From Chersky-840 sp035532735 (GTDB taxonomy: Bacteria > Actinomycetota > Acidimicrobiia > Acidimicrobiales > UBA8190), in the NCBI GenBank assembly GCA_035532735.1, contig DATKQM010000031.1:1-64000 (forward strand): 64,000 bases of DNA. The letters are read 5' to 3'. The translations under genes were made by a program, and so were the position numbers. The notes under the pieces were generated by a model, which saw only the letters and a list, made by a program, of their open reading frames with translations, had not been told where the DNA came from and searched no databases. Each line of letters starts with the position of its first letter. The first letter of the stretch is position 1. This document shows, piece after piece, positions 41,214 to 50,013 of the stretch.

Positions 41214-42899
41214 TCAGGTCGATTTCCAGATCTGGGGGGTCCAGATCGTTCCCACGATCATGCCGTACGCCTTGCCACCTTCGGGGGTCGTCGGGTTGTT
41301 CCAGTTCTGGACCTTGGAGTTGGCGATGACGGCCCAGGTGGCCCGGTCCTGCCAGATGTAGGGAAGGTCGACGTTCAGACGCTTGGCGACGCCTTGGTAG
41401 GCGGCGGCCCGGGTGGCCGGGTCGGTGGAGGTCCGGCCCTGCTGCAAGAGGGTCTCGATCTGGGGATCGGTGTTGCGGGCGAAGTTCGAGGCGATCGACG
41501 ACGGCCCGGTCCCGAAGATCTCGGTCGGGCTCCACCACAGGTAGTTGAGGTCAGGGTCCACCGCCGCGAACTGTCGCCACGACGTCGCCTGGAAGAGCCC
41601 GCCCAGCGCGTTGTTGATCTGGTCGGCCTGCTGGATCTGGGTCAGGTTGACTTTCATCCCCACGGACTCGAGCTGGCTCTGGAGGAATTGGACCACCTGG
41701 ATCGAGTACGCCGAGTTCGTGGACTGGAGGGTGAAGGCCACGGGCTTGCCGGTCTCGGTCTCCAGTTGGTTGACGAGGGCCTTGGCCTTGCTCGGGTTGT
41801 AGGCGGGGTAACCGGTATCCGCCACGTAGTACGGGGTGTTGGGCACGAAGGGCTGATTCGTGGGCGTGTTGACGCCTTTGTCCACGACCGTGGCGTACTG
41901 CCTCGAGTTGATGGCCATGGCCATGGCCTGGCGGACGCGGATGTCGCTCATGGCGGGATCGGCCATGTTGATCATGATGAAGTTCATGTCGGGCTCGCCC
42001 ACGATGCCCTTGGTGTCGTCGAGGAACCCGTAGCTCTGGTCGTCCTGGAACTGGAGGATGCTGGCGGGCAGGTCGGTGTGCATGATGTCGATGTTGCCCG
42101 CCTGCAAGGCGTTGGCGCGCTGTTGAGCGTCGGTGATGGGTCGGTAGGTGACCGAGTCGAGGTAGGGAAGGCCCTTGCGCCAGTAGTCGGGGTTGCGGTC
42201 GGCGGTGAAGTGGTCGTTGGGGACCCACTCCTTGAACTTGAACGGCCCCGTGCCGACCGGACGTTCCGATCCTTTGGGATCGGCGATCATCGAGGGTGAG
42301 GCGATGTAGCCGGGCTGGCCGCCGATGCCCCCGGCGAGGTAGGCGGGGAACGGCACCCATGGTTGCTTGAGCGTCACGGTCACGGTGTCAGAGCTCGTGG
42401 CCGAGATGTCCTTCACGGCGGTGAACGTCACCCCGAGCAGGTTGTCCTTGAAATGGTTCAGGCTCCCGGCGATGGCGGCGGCGTCACAGGGGGTGCCGTC
42501 GTGGAAGCGCACGTTGGGACGCGCCGTGATCGTCCACACGGTGTAGTCCGAGTTGGGGGTGATGGCCTGGGCGAGGTAGGGCTGGACACTGCCGTCAGCG
42601 GCGATGATGGTCAGCGGATCGAAGACCGTGCGGGCGTAGAGCACCCCGGTCTCGTCGAATCGACCGGTCGCCGGGTCGAATCCCTGTTCTTCGGCCTCGA
42701 CACCGAAGACGAGCGCCCCGCCCTTCTTGGGGGTGGCGGTGGAAATGCCGTTGCGGGGTCCGCTCGAGAGCGACCCTCCGCCATTCGAGCCCGATCCACA
42801 TGCGCTCAGGAGCCCGCCCACGCCGCCGGCGGCGGCGAGGCCACCGGCGGCCAAGGCGCTTCGAGCGAGAAACGAACGGCGGTCGATCTGGTCGGGCAC
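41214..42899 (-). CDS. ABC transporter substrate-binding protein, family 5 (peptide/nickel type)
   Basis: A 561-residue Tat-exported lipoprotein: twin Arg at 7-8 in DRRSFLARS, then a hydrophobic stretch and the lipobox LSACG with C34. The body has the SBP family 5 pattern, including the signature region GVLYARTVFDPLTIIAADGSVQ (split by position), SDYTVWTITARPNVRFHDGTP and RQAMAMAINSRQYA. It would feed oligopeptides or similar solutes to an ABC permease, but no permease or ATPase genes adjoin. GTG 42899 is preferred to longer starts because the Tat motif follows directly. Confidence 0.9.
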   Translation of the reverse strand: MPDQIDRRSFLARSALAAGGLAAAGGVGGLLSACGSGSNGGGSLSSGPRNGISTATPKKGGALVFGVEAEEQGFDPATGRFDETGVLYARTVFDPLTIIAADGSVQPYLAQAITPNSDYTVWTITARPNVRFHDGTPCDAAAIAGSLNHFKDNLLGVTFTAVKDISATSSDTVTVTLKQPWVPFPAYLAGGIGGQPGYIASPSMIADPKGSERPVGTGPFKFKEWVPNDHFTADRNPDYWRKGLPYLDSVTYRPITDAQQRANALQAGNIDIMHTDLPASILQFQDDQSYGFLDDTKGIVGEPDMNFIMINMADPAMSDIRVRQAMAMAINSRQYATVVDKGVNTPTNQPFVPNTPYYVADTGYPAYNPSKAKALVNQLETETGKPVAFTLQSTNSAYSIQVVQFLQSQLESVGMKVNLTQIQQADQINNALGGLFQATSWRQFAAVDPDLNYLWWSPTEIFGTGPSSIASNFARNTDPQIETLLQQGRTSTDPATRAAAYQGVAKRLNVDLPYIWQDRATWAVIANSKVQNWNNPTTPEGGKAYGMIVGTIWTPQIWKST

Positions 42900-42993
42900 A
42901 GTCCCTACCCCCTTCGGGGCGCATTCGCATTGTCTCGCCTGGTCGCGCCCTGCACCGGTCAGGACAATAGCGTCGCAAGCCCAGCTAGACGGG

Positions 42994-43005
42994 TAGCGTT
43001 GGACC
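42994..43005 (+). promoter_or_regulatory. -10 box of a leaderless xerC transcript
   Basis: TAGCGT (42994-42999) ends six bases before the ATG of xerC, so the mRNA should begin at the ATG. No Shine-Dalgarno sequence is present. Confidence 0.5.
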
Positions 43006-43938
43006 ATGGCCTGGGACCCCGAGGCGTTCTCGCGGTCCCTCGGTGGACAGTCTCCGGCGACGAGACGGGCCTATGTCGGTGATCTCGACGCCTTCGCCCT
43101 GTGGGCGGAACGTGCCCAGGTCCAAGGCCCGGGCGCGGTGGACCGGATCCTGCTTCGGAGGTATCTCGCGTACTTGACGACGGGGCGCTACGCCCGGGCC
43201 ACGGTGGCTCGCAAAGCGGCCGGGTTGCGCTGCTATTTCGCCTGGCAGCGCCGGCGGGGCGTGCTCGAGACCGACCCGGCCCGACGGCTGGCTTCGCCGG
43301 GTGGCAGGTCACGCCTCCCGAGAGTGCTCGACCACGGTGAGCTCGAGGTCCTGCTCGACGGCGAGGACCTCGCCCCGGCGCCGTCGACAGCGCCATCCCC
43401 CTCACCATCGGACGATGCGGGTGGACCCGTCGGCCTCCACGACGCTCTCGGGGCTCGGGACGATGCCGTGCTCGAGCTCCTCTACGGGTGCGGACTGCGC
43501 GTCGCCGAGCTGTGTGGGCTCGACGTCGGGGACATGGACATGCGGTCGGGCACGGTCACGGTGATGGGCAAGGGCAGTCGCCAGCGCCGGGTCCCGATGC
43601 ACGACCGGTGCGCGCAGACCGTCGAGCTGTGGCTGGCACGGGGCCGGCCGGTGCTCGTCACCGAGGTGTCGCCCCCCCACGCCATGTTCTTGAATCGCCG
43701 TGGGGCGCGTCTGGGGACGCGTGACGTCCGCCGTGTCGTGGATCGCAGGTCACCGGTTCCCACGCACCCGCACGCCCTGCGCCACAGCTTCGCCACTCAC
43801 CTCCTTGACGGGGGTGCTGACCTGCGGGTCGTCCAAGAACTCCTGGGACACGCCAGTCTGCAGACCACGCAGGTCTACACTCATGTCAGCAAGGACCGGT
43901 TGCTCTCGGTATACGGGGCGACCCATCCCCGAGCGTAG
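43006..43938 (+). CDS. xerC: Tyrosine recombinase XerC
   Basis: A 310-residue recombinase that resolves chromosome dimers at dif. The SAM-like core-binding domain (1-95) is followed by the catalytic domain with R165 (GLRVAEL), K189 (GKGSRQR), H256 and R259 (HALRHSFATHLL), H282 (GHAS) and the nucleophile Y291 (VYTHVS). All six are intact, unlike the remnant at the window start. A Pro/Ser/Ala-rich insert (about 122-148) before the catalytic Arg is unusual. Position before whiG and rpsB is the normal chromosomal location of xerC in actinobacteria. Confidence 0.93.
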   Translation: MAWDPEAFSRSLGGQSPATRRAYVGDLDAFALWAERAQVQGPGAVDRILLRRYLAYLTTGRYARATVARKAAGLRCYFAWQRRRGVLETDPARRLASPGGRSRLPRVLDHGELEVLLDGEDLAPAPSTAPSPSPSDDAGGPVGLHDALGARDDAVLELLYGCGLRVAELCGLDVGDMDMRSGTVTVMGKGSRQRRVPMHDRCAQTVELWLARGRPVLVTEVSPPHAMFLNRRGARLGTRDVRRVVDRRSPVPTHPHALRHSFATHLLDGGADLRVVQELLGHASLQTTQVYTHVSKDRLLSVYGATHPRA

Positions 43939-43946
43939 GGGGAGGC

Positions 43947-44798
43947 GTGACGACGGACGACGACGGCGGCACTGCACGCCTCTGGGTCGAGTACAAAAAG
44001 AGTAATGAGCGTCGTCTGCGCGACCAGCTCATCGTCTTGTACTCGCCGCTCGTGAAGTATGTGGCGGCCCGGGTCGCGGTCGGGCTTCCTCAGCACGTGG
44101 ACGGATCCGATCTGGTGAGCTACGGGATCATCGGCCTCATCGACGCCATCGACCGGTTCAGCCCGGATCGCCAGGTGAAGTTCGAGACCTATGCCATCCC
44201 CCGTATCAGGGGTGCGATCATCGACGAGCTCCGCGCCATCGACTGGGTGCCCCGATCGGTGCGAGCCAAGGCGCGCGCCGTGGAGCAGGCCTACGCCTCG
44301 CTCGAAGCCACGCTGCTACGGACGCCCACCGATGCCGAGGTCGCCGCCGAGCTCGAGATGTCGGAGTCGGACCTGCAAGACATCCTGCGACAGATCTCCT
44401 TCGTCGGGGTGGCCGCCCTCGACGAGGTGTTCATGGTGGGTGGCGACCGCACCGACCGCACCACCTTGGGCGACACCATCCCCGATGCCACGGCCGGACC
44501 GGTGGCGTTGTTCGAGGACAAGGAGTCCAAGGAGATCCTCGCCCAGGCCATCATGCAGCTCGGCGAGCGGGAGCGGACGGTCCTGTCGCTGTATTACTAC
44601 GAAGGTCTCACGCTGGCAGAGATCGGCGAGATCCTGGGTGTGACCGAGAGCCGGGTCTGTCAGATCCACACCAAGGCCGTCTTGCAGCTGCGGGGCCGCC
44701 TCAACGACCGGTCCCCGGACGGGACCGACACCCAACGTCGAGGCCGACCGCCCGGCGGTCGGCGCGGACCGCGCTCGAGCGTGGCGGCCACCGGCTGA
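43947..44798 (+). CDS. whiG: RNA polymerase sigma factor, FliA/WhiG family
   Basis: A 283-residue sigma-70 family factor with region 2 (LVKYVAARVAVGLPQHVDGS, GIIGLIDAIDRF, VKFETYAIPRIRGAIIDELR), region 3 (RSVRAKARAVEQAYASLE) and region 4 (ERERTVLSLYYYEGLTLAEI, then TESRVCQIHTKAVLQLR). The IDWVPRSVR segment is typical of WhiG/FliA. GGGGGAGG precedes the GTG. In Streptomyces WhiG sits here and drives sporulation; in other actinobacteria it controls motility. No flagellar or sporulation genes are present in the window. Confidence 0.9.
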   Translation: MTTDDDGGTARLWVEYKKSNERRLRDQLIVLYSPLVKYVAARVAVGLPQHVDGSDLVSYGIIGLIDAIDRFSPDRQVKFETYAIPRIRGAIIDELRAIDWVPRSVRAKARAVEQAYASLEATLLRTPTDAEVAAELEMSESDLQDILRQISFVGVAALDEVFMVGGDRTDRTTLGDTIPDATAGPVALFEDKESKEILAQAIMQLGERERTVLSLYYYEGLTLAEIGEILGVTESRVCQIHTKAVLQLRGRLNDRSPDGTDTQRRGRPPGGRRGPRSSVAATG

Positions 44799-44836
44799 AG
44801 TCGGTGCCTGACGCCACGATCTGACCCCAGGGCCTG

Positions 44837-44875
44837 ACTCGACGGCCCGACTCGACGGCCCGACTCGACGGCCCG
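44837..44875 (+). repeat. Three tandem copies of a 13-bp unit
   Basis: ACTCGACGGCCCG occurs three times in a row with no mismatch between whiG and the rpsB promoter. A fourth copy begins and diverges after two bases. The period of 13 and the lack of spacers rule out CRISPR. Confidence 0.7.
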
Positions 44876-44903
44876 ACCGAGCCGATGTCGGACCTGTCCC
44901 CAT

Positions 44904-44932
44904 GTGACGGGTTGTCGGACGTCGGTTACGAT
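44904..44932 (+). promoter_or_regulatory. rpsB-tsf promoter
   Basis: GTGACG (44904-44909) and TACGAT (44927-44932) are 17 bases apart. The start near 44939 leaves a leader of about 115 nt with GC-rich inverted repeats, a suitable place for S2 autoregulation, though I cannot match a known S2 leader fold. Confidence 0.5.
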
Positions 44933-45053
44933 GGCATCGTTCCCGCCCGTCGGGTGGGACGCCAAAGAGCCACTTTGAAGCACCCGGCGCGTCCAACGGT
45001 CGCCCTTTCGAGGGCGCAGCGCCGGGGAAGGACAACCGATGGGAGGACCGACC

Positions 45054-46046
45054 GTGGCCGTTGTCACGACTCGGCAGTTGCTGGAGGCCGGCATGCATTT
45101 CGGCCACCAGACGCGCCGATGGAACCCGAAGATGCGCCGCTTCATCCTGGGCGAGCGCAACGGGATCTACATCATCGATCTCAAGAAGACGCTCGAGGGC
45201 CTCGAGGAGGCCTACGGGTACGTCCGCGACCTGGTGGCCAACGGCGGCATCTTGCTGTTCGTCGGCACCAAGAAGCAGACCCAGGGCCCCATCGCCACCT
45301 ACGCGCGGGCGTGCGGGATGCCCTATGTCAACGAGCGGTGGCTGGGTGGGATGCTCACCAACTTCACCACCATCTCGTCTCGGGTGGGCAAGATGCGTGA
45401 GTACGAGGCCATGGAGCGAGCCGGTGACTTCGAGGGCATGCCCAAGAAAGAAGGCCTTCGCTTCCGTCGCGAGCTCGAGAAGCTCCGTCGGAACCTCGGT
45501 GGGATCCGGGAGCTCGACCGTCTTCCCGACGCGGTCTTCGTGATCGACACCAAGAAGGAGCACATCGCCGTCACCGAGGCCAACAAGCTCGTGATGCCGA
45601 TCGTGGCGGTGGTCGACACCAACTGCGACCCCGACGTGATCACGTACGTGATCCCCGGCAACGACGACGCCATCCGCTCGGGCGCGCTCATGTGCCGGGT
45701 CATGGCCGAGGCCGTGATCGAAGGGCGATGGGTCGCAGAACACCGGCCCAAGCCACCGGCCCCCCCGGCGAACGCGACTGCCGGACAGCGCCGGCCGCCA
45801 CGAGGCCCCCGGGCACCGATCGGTTCCGACAACCCTGAACCTCCTGCCACCCTCGAAGCGTCGCCCGCCGAATCCGGGTCGGCTGAATCCGGGTCGGCCG
45901 AATCGGCGTCGTCGGGGTCCACGGGGGCCGAGGCGGCACCTCCAGAGGTGGCGCCCGTCAAGGTGGCGACGGTCGAGCCCACCGCCGCCGGTGCGGAGCC
46001 CGAGGCCCCGGTCGTCACCGACGCCGCGCCCACCGACGAGAGCTGA
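45054..46046 (+). CDS. rpsB: 30S ribosomal protein S2
   Basis: A 330-residue small-subunit protein. VAVVTTRQLLEAGMHFGHQT, RFILGERNGIYIIDL, NERWLGGMLTNF and VIDTKKEHIAV are standard S2 segments (1-235). About 95 residues follow that ordinary S2 lacks: Pro/Ala-rich and acidic, with a tandem ESGSAESGSAESASSGS. I place the start at GTG 45054, where GGGAGGA is six bases upstream and the family N-terminus begins; the ATG at 45039 would translate that ribosome binding site. tsf follows after three bases. Confidence 0.95.
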   Translation: MAVVTTRQLLEAGMHFGHQTRRWNPKMRRFILGERNGIYIIDLKKTLEGLEEAYGYVRDLVANGGILLFVGTKKQTQGPIATYARACGMPYVNERWLGGMLTNFTTISSRVGKMREYEAMERAGDFEGMPKKEGLRFRRELEKLRRNLGGIRELDRLPDAVFVIDTKKEHIAVTEANKLVMPIVAVVDTNCDPDVITYVIPGNDDAIRSGALMCRVMAEAVIEGRWVAEHRPKPPAPPANATAGQRRPPRGPRAPIGSDNPEPPATLEASPAESGSAESGSAESASSGSTGAEAAPPEVAPVKVATVEPTAAGAEPEAPVVTDAAPTDES

Positions 46047-46049
46047 GCC

Positions 46050-46844
46050 ATGGCCGACTTCACCGCCAAGGACGTCCAGGCGCTGCGCCGGGCCACCGGT
46101 GCGGGCATGCTCGACTGCAAGCGCGCCCTCGAAGCAAGTGGGGGGGACATCGAGAAGGCCAAGCTGTGGCTCCGGGAACAAGGGTTGGCGGGTGCAGCCA
46201 AGCGCTCTGATCGCGAGGCGACCCAAGGTGCGGTGGCACTGGCCCTCTCCGATCGCAATGCCGCCATCGTGGAATTGCGGTGCGAGACAGACTTTGTCGC
46301 CAAAGCCGAGACATTCGTCAACCTCACCGACGAGCTCGCCCAGCTCGTGGCCGAGAAGGGCGAGCAGGCCACCGCAGACCGCGCCGCGGATATCGACGAG
46401 TTGAAGACCACGCTCAAGGAGAACATCTCGGTGGGCCAGACGGTCCGGTTCGAGATGGGTGGGGACTCCATCGTCGGGACCTACCTCCACATGCAGTCGG
46501 GACGGGGTGTGAACGCCGTCCTGGTGGAGATGCGCGGCGGCACCGACGAACTGGCCCACGACGTCGCCGTCCACATCGCCTTCGCCCGGCCGCTGTACCT
46601 CCGTCGTGAGGACGTGCCCAAGGACGAAGTCGATGCCGAGCGGATCACCGTGGAGAACCTGTCGCGCAACGAAGGCAAGCCCGAAGCGGCGCTTGCGAAG
46701 ATCGTCGATGGCCGGATGAACGGGTGGTTCAAAGAGCGCTGCCTGCTCGAGCAGTCTTACGCCAAGGACGAGAAACGCACGATCGCCGACCTCGTCGGGA
46801 GCGCCGAGATCGTGCGGTTCGCCCAGGTCGTTGTCGGCGGCTGA
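46050..46844 (+). CDS. tsf: Elongation factor Ts
   Basis: A 264-residue nucleotide-exchange factor for EF-Tu. The UBA-like N-terminus has LRRATGAGMLDCKRAL and IEKAKLWLREQGLAGAAKR; the EF-Tu-contacting core has NAAIVELRCETDFVAK. GGDSIVGTYLHMQSGRGVNA continues the core, and the end is the C-terminal LLEQSYAKDEKRTIADLV. It is cotranscribed with rpsB, as in most bacteria. Confidence 0.96.
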   Translation: MADFTAKDVQALRRATGAGMLDCKRALEASGGDIEKAKLWLREQGLAGAAKRSDREATQGAVALALSDRNAAIVELRCETDFVAKAETFVNLTDELAQLVAEKGEQATADRAADIDELKTTLKENISVGQTVRFEMGGDSIVGTYLHMQSGRGVNAVLVEMRGGTDELAHDVAVHIAFARPLYLRREDVPKDEVDAERITVENLSRNEGKPEAALAKIVDGRMNGWFKERCLLEQSYAKDEKRTIADLVGSAEIVRFAQVVVGG

Positions 46845-46872
46845 GGTCGTCGGGAGCGACGCGGTCGCGTCG

Positions 46873-47622
46873 ATGACATCCGAAGCACGCGGCGTGGACC
46901 ACGTCCTGGCCAAGCGTCGCGTGGTGCTCAAGATGTCCGGCGAGGCGCTGGCCTCGTCGGCGTCGGACGAGACCATCGACGGGGGAGTGGTGGAGCGCTT
47001 CGCCCGGGAGATCTCCGTGGCGCGCGCCGAGCTCGATCTGGAGCTCGCCATCGTGGTCGGGGGAGGCAACATCTGGCGGGGGACCACCGGCGAGGCCCAA
47101 GGCCTGGACCGAACGACGTCGGACACCATGGGCATGCTCGCCACGGTGATCAACGCCCTCGCGCTCCAAGACGCCATCGAGCACCACGGCCAACCGACCC
47201 GGGTGCTGTCGGCCATCTCCATGGCCGAGGTGGCCGAGCCCTACATCCGACGTCGGGCCATCCGCCATCTCGAGAAGGGGCGGGTCGTGATCTTCGCGGC
47301 GGGAATGGGAAACCCGTACTTCACGACCGACACCTCCGCCGCCTTGCGGGCCGCCGAGATCGAGGCCGAGATCCTGTTGAAAGGCACCCACTCCGGTGTC
47401 GACGGCGTCTACAGCGCGGACCCGAAGCTCGACTCCTCGGCCCGACGCTACGACGAGCTCGCCTTCATGGACGTGGTCAACCAGGACCTACGGGTCATGG
47501 ACCTCACGGCAATCACCTTTTGCAAGGACAACCGCCTCCCCGTGCTGGTCTTCGACCTCATGGGGCCGGGAAACCTGCATCGTGCCCTGGCCGGCGAGGA
47601 GATCGGTACGCTGATCCGGTGA
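46873..47622 (+). CDS. pyrH: UMP kinase
   Basis: A 249-residue amino-acid-kinase-fold enzyme converting UMP to UDP. RRVVLKMSGEAL at the N-terminus, VVGGGNIWRG, FAAGMGNPYFTTDTSAALRA and KGTHSGVDGVYSADP are family signatures. The ATG (MTSEARGVDH) is preferred over the TTG at 46831, which lies inside tsf; neither has a strong ribosome binding site. One base of its stop is shared with the frr ATG. Confidence 0.94.
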   Translation: MTSEARGVDHVLAKRRVVLKMSGEALASSASDETIDGGVVERFAREISVARAELDLELAIVVGGGNIWRGTTGEAQGLDRTTSDTMGMLATVINALALQDAIEHHGQPTRVLSAISMAEVAEPYIRRRAIRHLEKGRVVIFAAGMGNPYFTTDTSAALRAAEIEAEILLKGTHSGVDGVYSADPKLDSSARRYDELAFMDVVNQDLRVMDLTAITFCKDNRLPVLVFDLMGPGNLHRALAGEEIGTLIR

Positions 47623-48191
47623 TGGACGACGAGCTCGCCGGGGTGGTGCTCAGCGACACCCGCGAGCGCATGGAAAAGGCGGTGGGCCACGCCCAAGCCG
47701 ACTTCGCAGGCGTCCGGACGGGTCGGGCCACATCCAGCCTCGTCGAGCATCTGCGGGTGGACGTCTACGGCGCCGAGGCCGAGCTTCGGACCATCGCCGG
47801 CCTGAGCGTCCCCGAGGCGCGCATGCTCGTGATCTCGCCGTACGACAAGTCGACGCTGGCCAGCATCGAGAAGGCGATCCAGGCGTCTGACCTCGGCATC
47901 ACGCCCTCCAACGACGGCAACGTCATCAGGCTGGGATTTCCCCCGCTCACCGAAGAGCGACGCAAGGACCTCGTCAAAGTGGTACGCCACAAGGCCGAGG
48001 AGGGCCGCGTGGCGGTACGGAATCTCCGTCGGGCGGCTCGGCACGAGCTCGAGGGGCTCGAGCATGGCGGCGACATGTCATCCGACGAGCTCGAGCGGGT
48101 CGAGAAGGACCTCGACAAGCTCACGCAGGAGATGGTGACGGCAATCGACAAGCTGCTGGCCCACAAAGAGCAGGAGCTCCTCGAAATCTAG
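47622..48191 (+). CDS. frr: Ribosome recycling factor
   Basis: A 189-residue tRNA-shaped protein that splits post-termination ribosomes with EF-G. ADFAGVRTGRATSSLVEHLR, ISPYDKSTLASIEKAI, GNVIRLGFPPLTEERRKDLVK and the C-terminal helix pair DLDKLTQEMVTAIDKLL match the family. The TGATG junction couples it to pyrH. A TACGCT hexamer nine bases before the ATG could be an internal promoter. Confidence 0.95.
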   Translation: MDDELAGVVLSDTRERMEKAVGHAQADFAGVRTGRATSSLVEHLRVDVYGAEAELRTIAGLSVPEARMLVISPYDKSTLASIEKAIQASDLGITPSNDGNVIRLGFPPLTEERRKDLVKVVRHKAEEGRVAVRNLRRAARHELEGLEHGGDMSSDELERVEKDLDKLTQEMVTAIDKLLAHKEQELLEI

Positions 48192-48230
48192 GGGTGCCGG
48201 TCGGGGGTTCCCGGCCGGTGGGGAGGCGAC

Positions 48231-49985
48231 GTGGACGATCGAGACGAATACGAGCCGGAGGCCGAGGTTCCCATAGAGCCCGTCACCGAGCGCGTGCGGA
48301 TCATCGGGGCCCAAACTGCCGGAGCGGTCGGGGGCCCGAGCCTCGACGACCCGCCGGGGCCGTCCGAAGCCCCCCGTCCGGATCCGGCCGAGCCGTCCCC
48401 GCCCGTGCGCGACGAGGGCCCGAGCGCACCCACCTTCGACCTCTTTGGCGACGAGCCCGAGACCCTCACCGTGGGGGACGAGCCCGACTCGTCCCCCCAC
48501 CCCGGGGATGGGGGACAGTCCGCGCCGTCGGGACGAAACGGGGGTGACCCGCTCCAGCCCGACGTTGATGTCCTGCGGGCCCCGGAGCCCACCACGGTCG
48601 TCCCCGACATGCCGCATTGGACCGATCCGCCCACAGGCCAGGTGCCCGCCATCCTCGACCGGCGCACCGACGAGGACGACACCGAGGCCCAATGGTCGGC
48701 GGTCGGCGACACCGGACCCGCCTGGCGCGAGCACAGCCATGAATGGGACGACAGCAGCTTCGACCCCTCGCTCCTGGCCGACGACGAGACGCGGGTCGGC
48801 GCATTGGAAGAGACACCCCTCGAGGAGCGCCGGCCCTGGGAGTTCGACAACCTCACGACGGCATCGGCCGAAGAGGACAGGTGGGAGGCCGAACACGACG
48901 TGGGCACGACGCCCACCGTCGCCGCGACCTGGAGTGAGGAAGACGACGAGACCGAGGGTCCCGAGGTCGCCGAGGGCCATGTGGTCACGGCCTCGCCGGG
49001 CTCAGATGTCACCGCCCCACCCGACGCGGCCGATCGCGGCGTGGCATCGATCAGTTCGTCGCCGTTGCGCGCGCCTCGTGACCCGTCGGGCATGTCGCCA
49101 CCCTCCGCACCTCGGGGGCCCGTGATCGGCCGCAGCGTGCTGGCGCCGGGGTCCTCGGGCGACCGCACCGGGCGGAACATGCCCGTCGCCATCGCCACGG
49201 GGGTCGCCTTCGCTCTGGTGGCGGTCCTGTGCTTCGAGCTCGGCACCGTTGCCACCCTGGCCTTGGCCACGGTCGTCGTCGCGCTGTCGGCCGCGGAGTG
49301 CTATGCGGCCCTGCGACGGGCGGGACGGGGCCCCGCCACGCTTCTCGGGCTGGTAGCGACCGTCGCCGTCATGGTGGCGGCCTACGCCAAGGGTCTCCCC
49401 GCCCTTCCGCTCGTCCTCGTGCTCGTGGTGATCACGTCCATGGTCTGGTATCTGGTCGCTTCCGAGCGAGGATCGACGGTGGAAGGGGTGGCCAGCACCC
49501 TGCTCGGCTTCATGTGGGTGGGGTTCTTGGGCTCGTTCGCGGCACTGCTCCTGGCCCCGGGCGAGTTCCCCCATCGCCATGGCATCGCTTTTCTGCTCGG
49601 TGCCATCGTGGCGACCATCGGCGCGGATGTCGGTGCGCTGGCCATCGGGAGCTGGTTGGGACGGCACCACCTGGCCCCGACGGTGAGCCCCAACAAGACG
49701 TGGGAAGGGCTGATCGGCGGGGCGGTGGTGTCGATCGCCCTCTCGGCTGCGATCACCGGACAGGTCCACCCCTGGACCGTCCCGAAGGCCGCATTGCTGG
49801 GCCTCATCGTGGCGGTGGTCGCGCCGATCGGTGACTTGTGCGAATCGCTCGTGAAGAGGGACCTCGGACTCAAGGACATGGGGTCGATCCTGCCGGGCCA
49901 TGGAGGTGTGCTCGACCGCGTAGACGCCCTGCTGTTCGTCCTCCCGACGACGTTCTACCTCGTCCGGGTGCTCAACCTCGGGTGA
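48231..49985 (+). CDS. cdsA: Phosphatidate cytidylyltransferase with long N-terminal disordered arm
   Basis: A 584-residue enzyme making CDP-diacylglycerol. The membrane domain (about 316-584, roughly eight helices) ends in the CDS signature ESLVKRDLGLKDMG and PGHGGVLDRVDAL. The first 315 residues are acidic and Pro-rich, about as long as the enzyme itself, yet contain aromatic islands: PHWTDPPTGQVPAIL (128-142), WREHSHEWDDSSFDPSLL (165-182) and RRPWEF (200-205). Such islands in disordered tails often bind partners. GGGGAGG precedes the GTG. It lies between frr and dxr, the usual order. Confidence 0.92.
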   Translation: MDDRDEYEPEAEVPIEPVTERVRIIGAQTAGAVGGPSLDDPPGPSEAPRPDPAEPSPPVRDEGPSAPTFDLFGDEPETLTVGDEPDSSPHPGDGGQSAPSGRNGGDPLQPDVDVLRAPEPTTVVPDMPHWTDPPTGQVPAILDRRTDEDDTEAQWSAVGDTGPAWREHSHEWDDSSFDPSLLADDETRVGALEETPLEERRPWEFDNLTTASAEEDRWEAEHDVGTTPTVAATWSEEDDETEGPEVAEGHVVTASPGSDVTAPPDAADRGVASISSSPLRAPRDPSGMSPPSAPRGPVIGRSVLAPGSSGDRTGRNMPVAIATGVAFALVAVLCFELGTVATLALATVVVALSAAECYAALRRAGRGPATLLGLVATVAVMVAAYAKGLPALPLVLVLVVITSMVWYLVASERGSTVEGVASTLLGFMWVGFLGSFAALLLAPGEFPHRHGIAFLLGAIVATIGADVGALAIGSWLGRHHLAPTVSPNKTWEGLIGGAVVSIALSAAITGQVHPWTVPKAALLGLIVAVVAPIGDLCESLVKRDLGLKDMGSILPGHGGVLDRVDALLFVLPTTFYLVRVLNLG

Positions 49986-50013
49986 GAGGCGCAGGCGCGC
50001 CGGGAGAACGTGC

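Noticed and set aside
44837..44875. Tandem repeats considered as a CRISPR array
   Set aside because: The units are 13 bp, directly adjacent, with no spacers and no cas genes.
45039..45053. ATG at 45039 as the rpsB start
   Set aside because: It would translate the GGGAGGA ribosome binding site of the better GTG at 45054.
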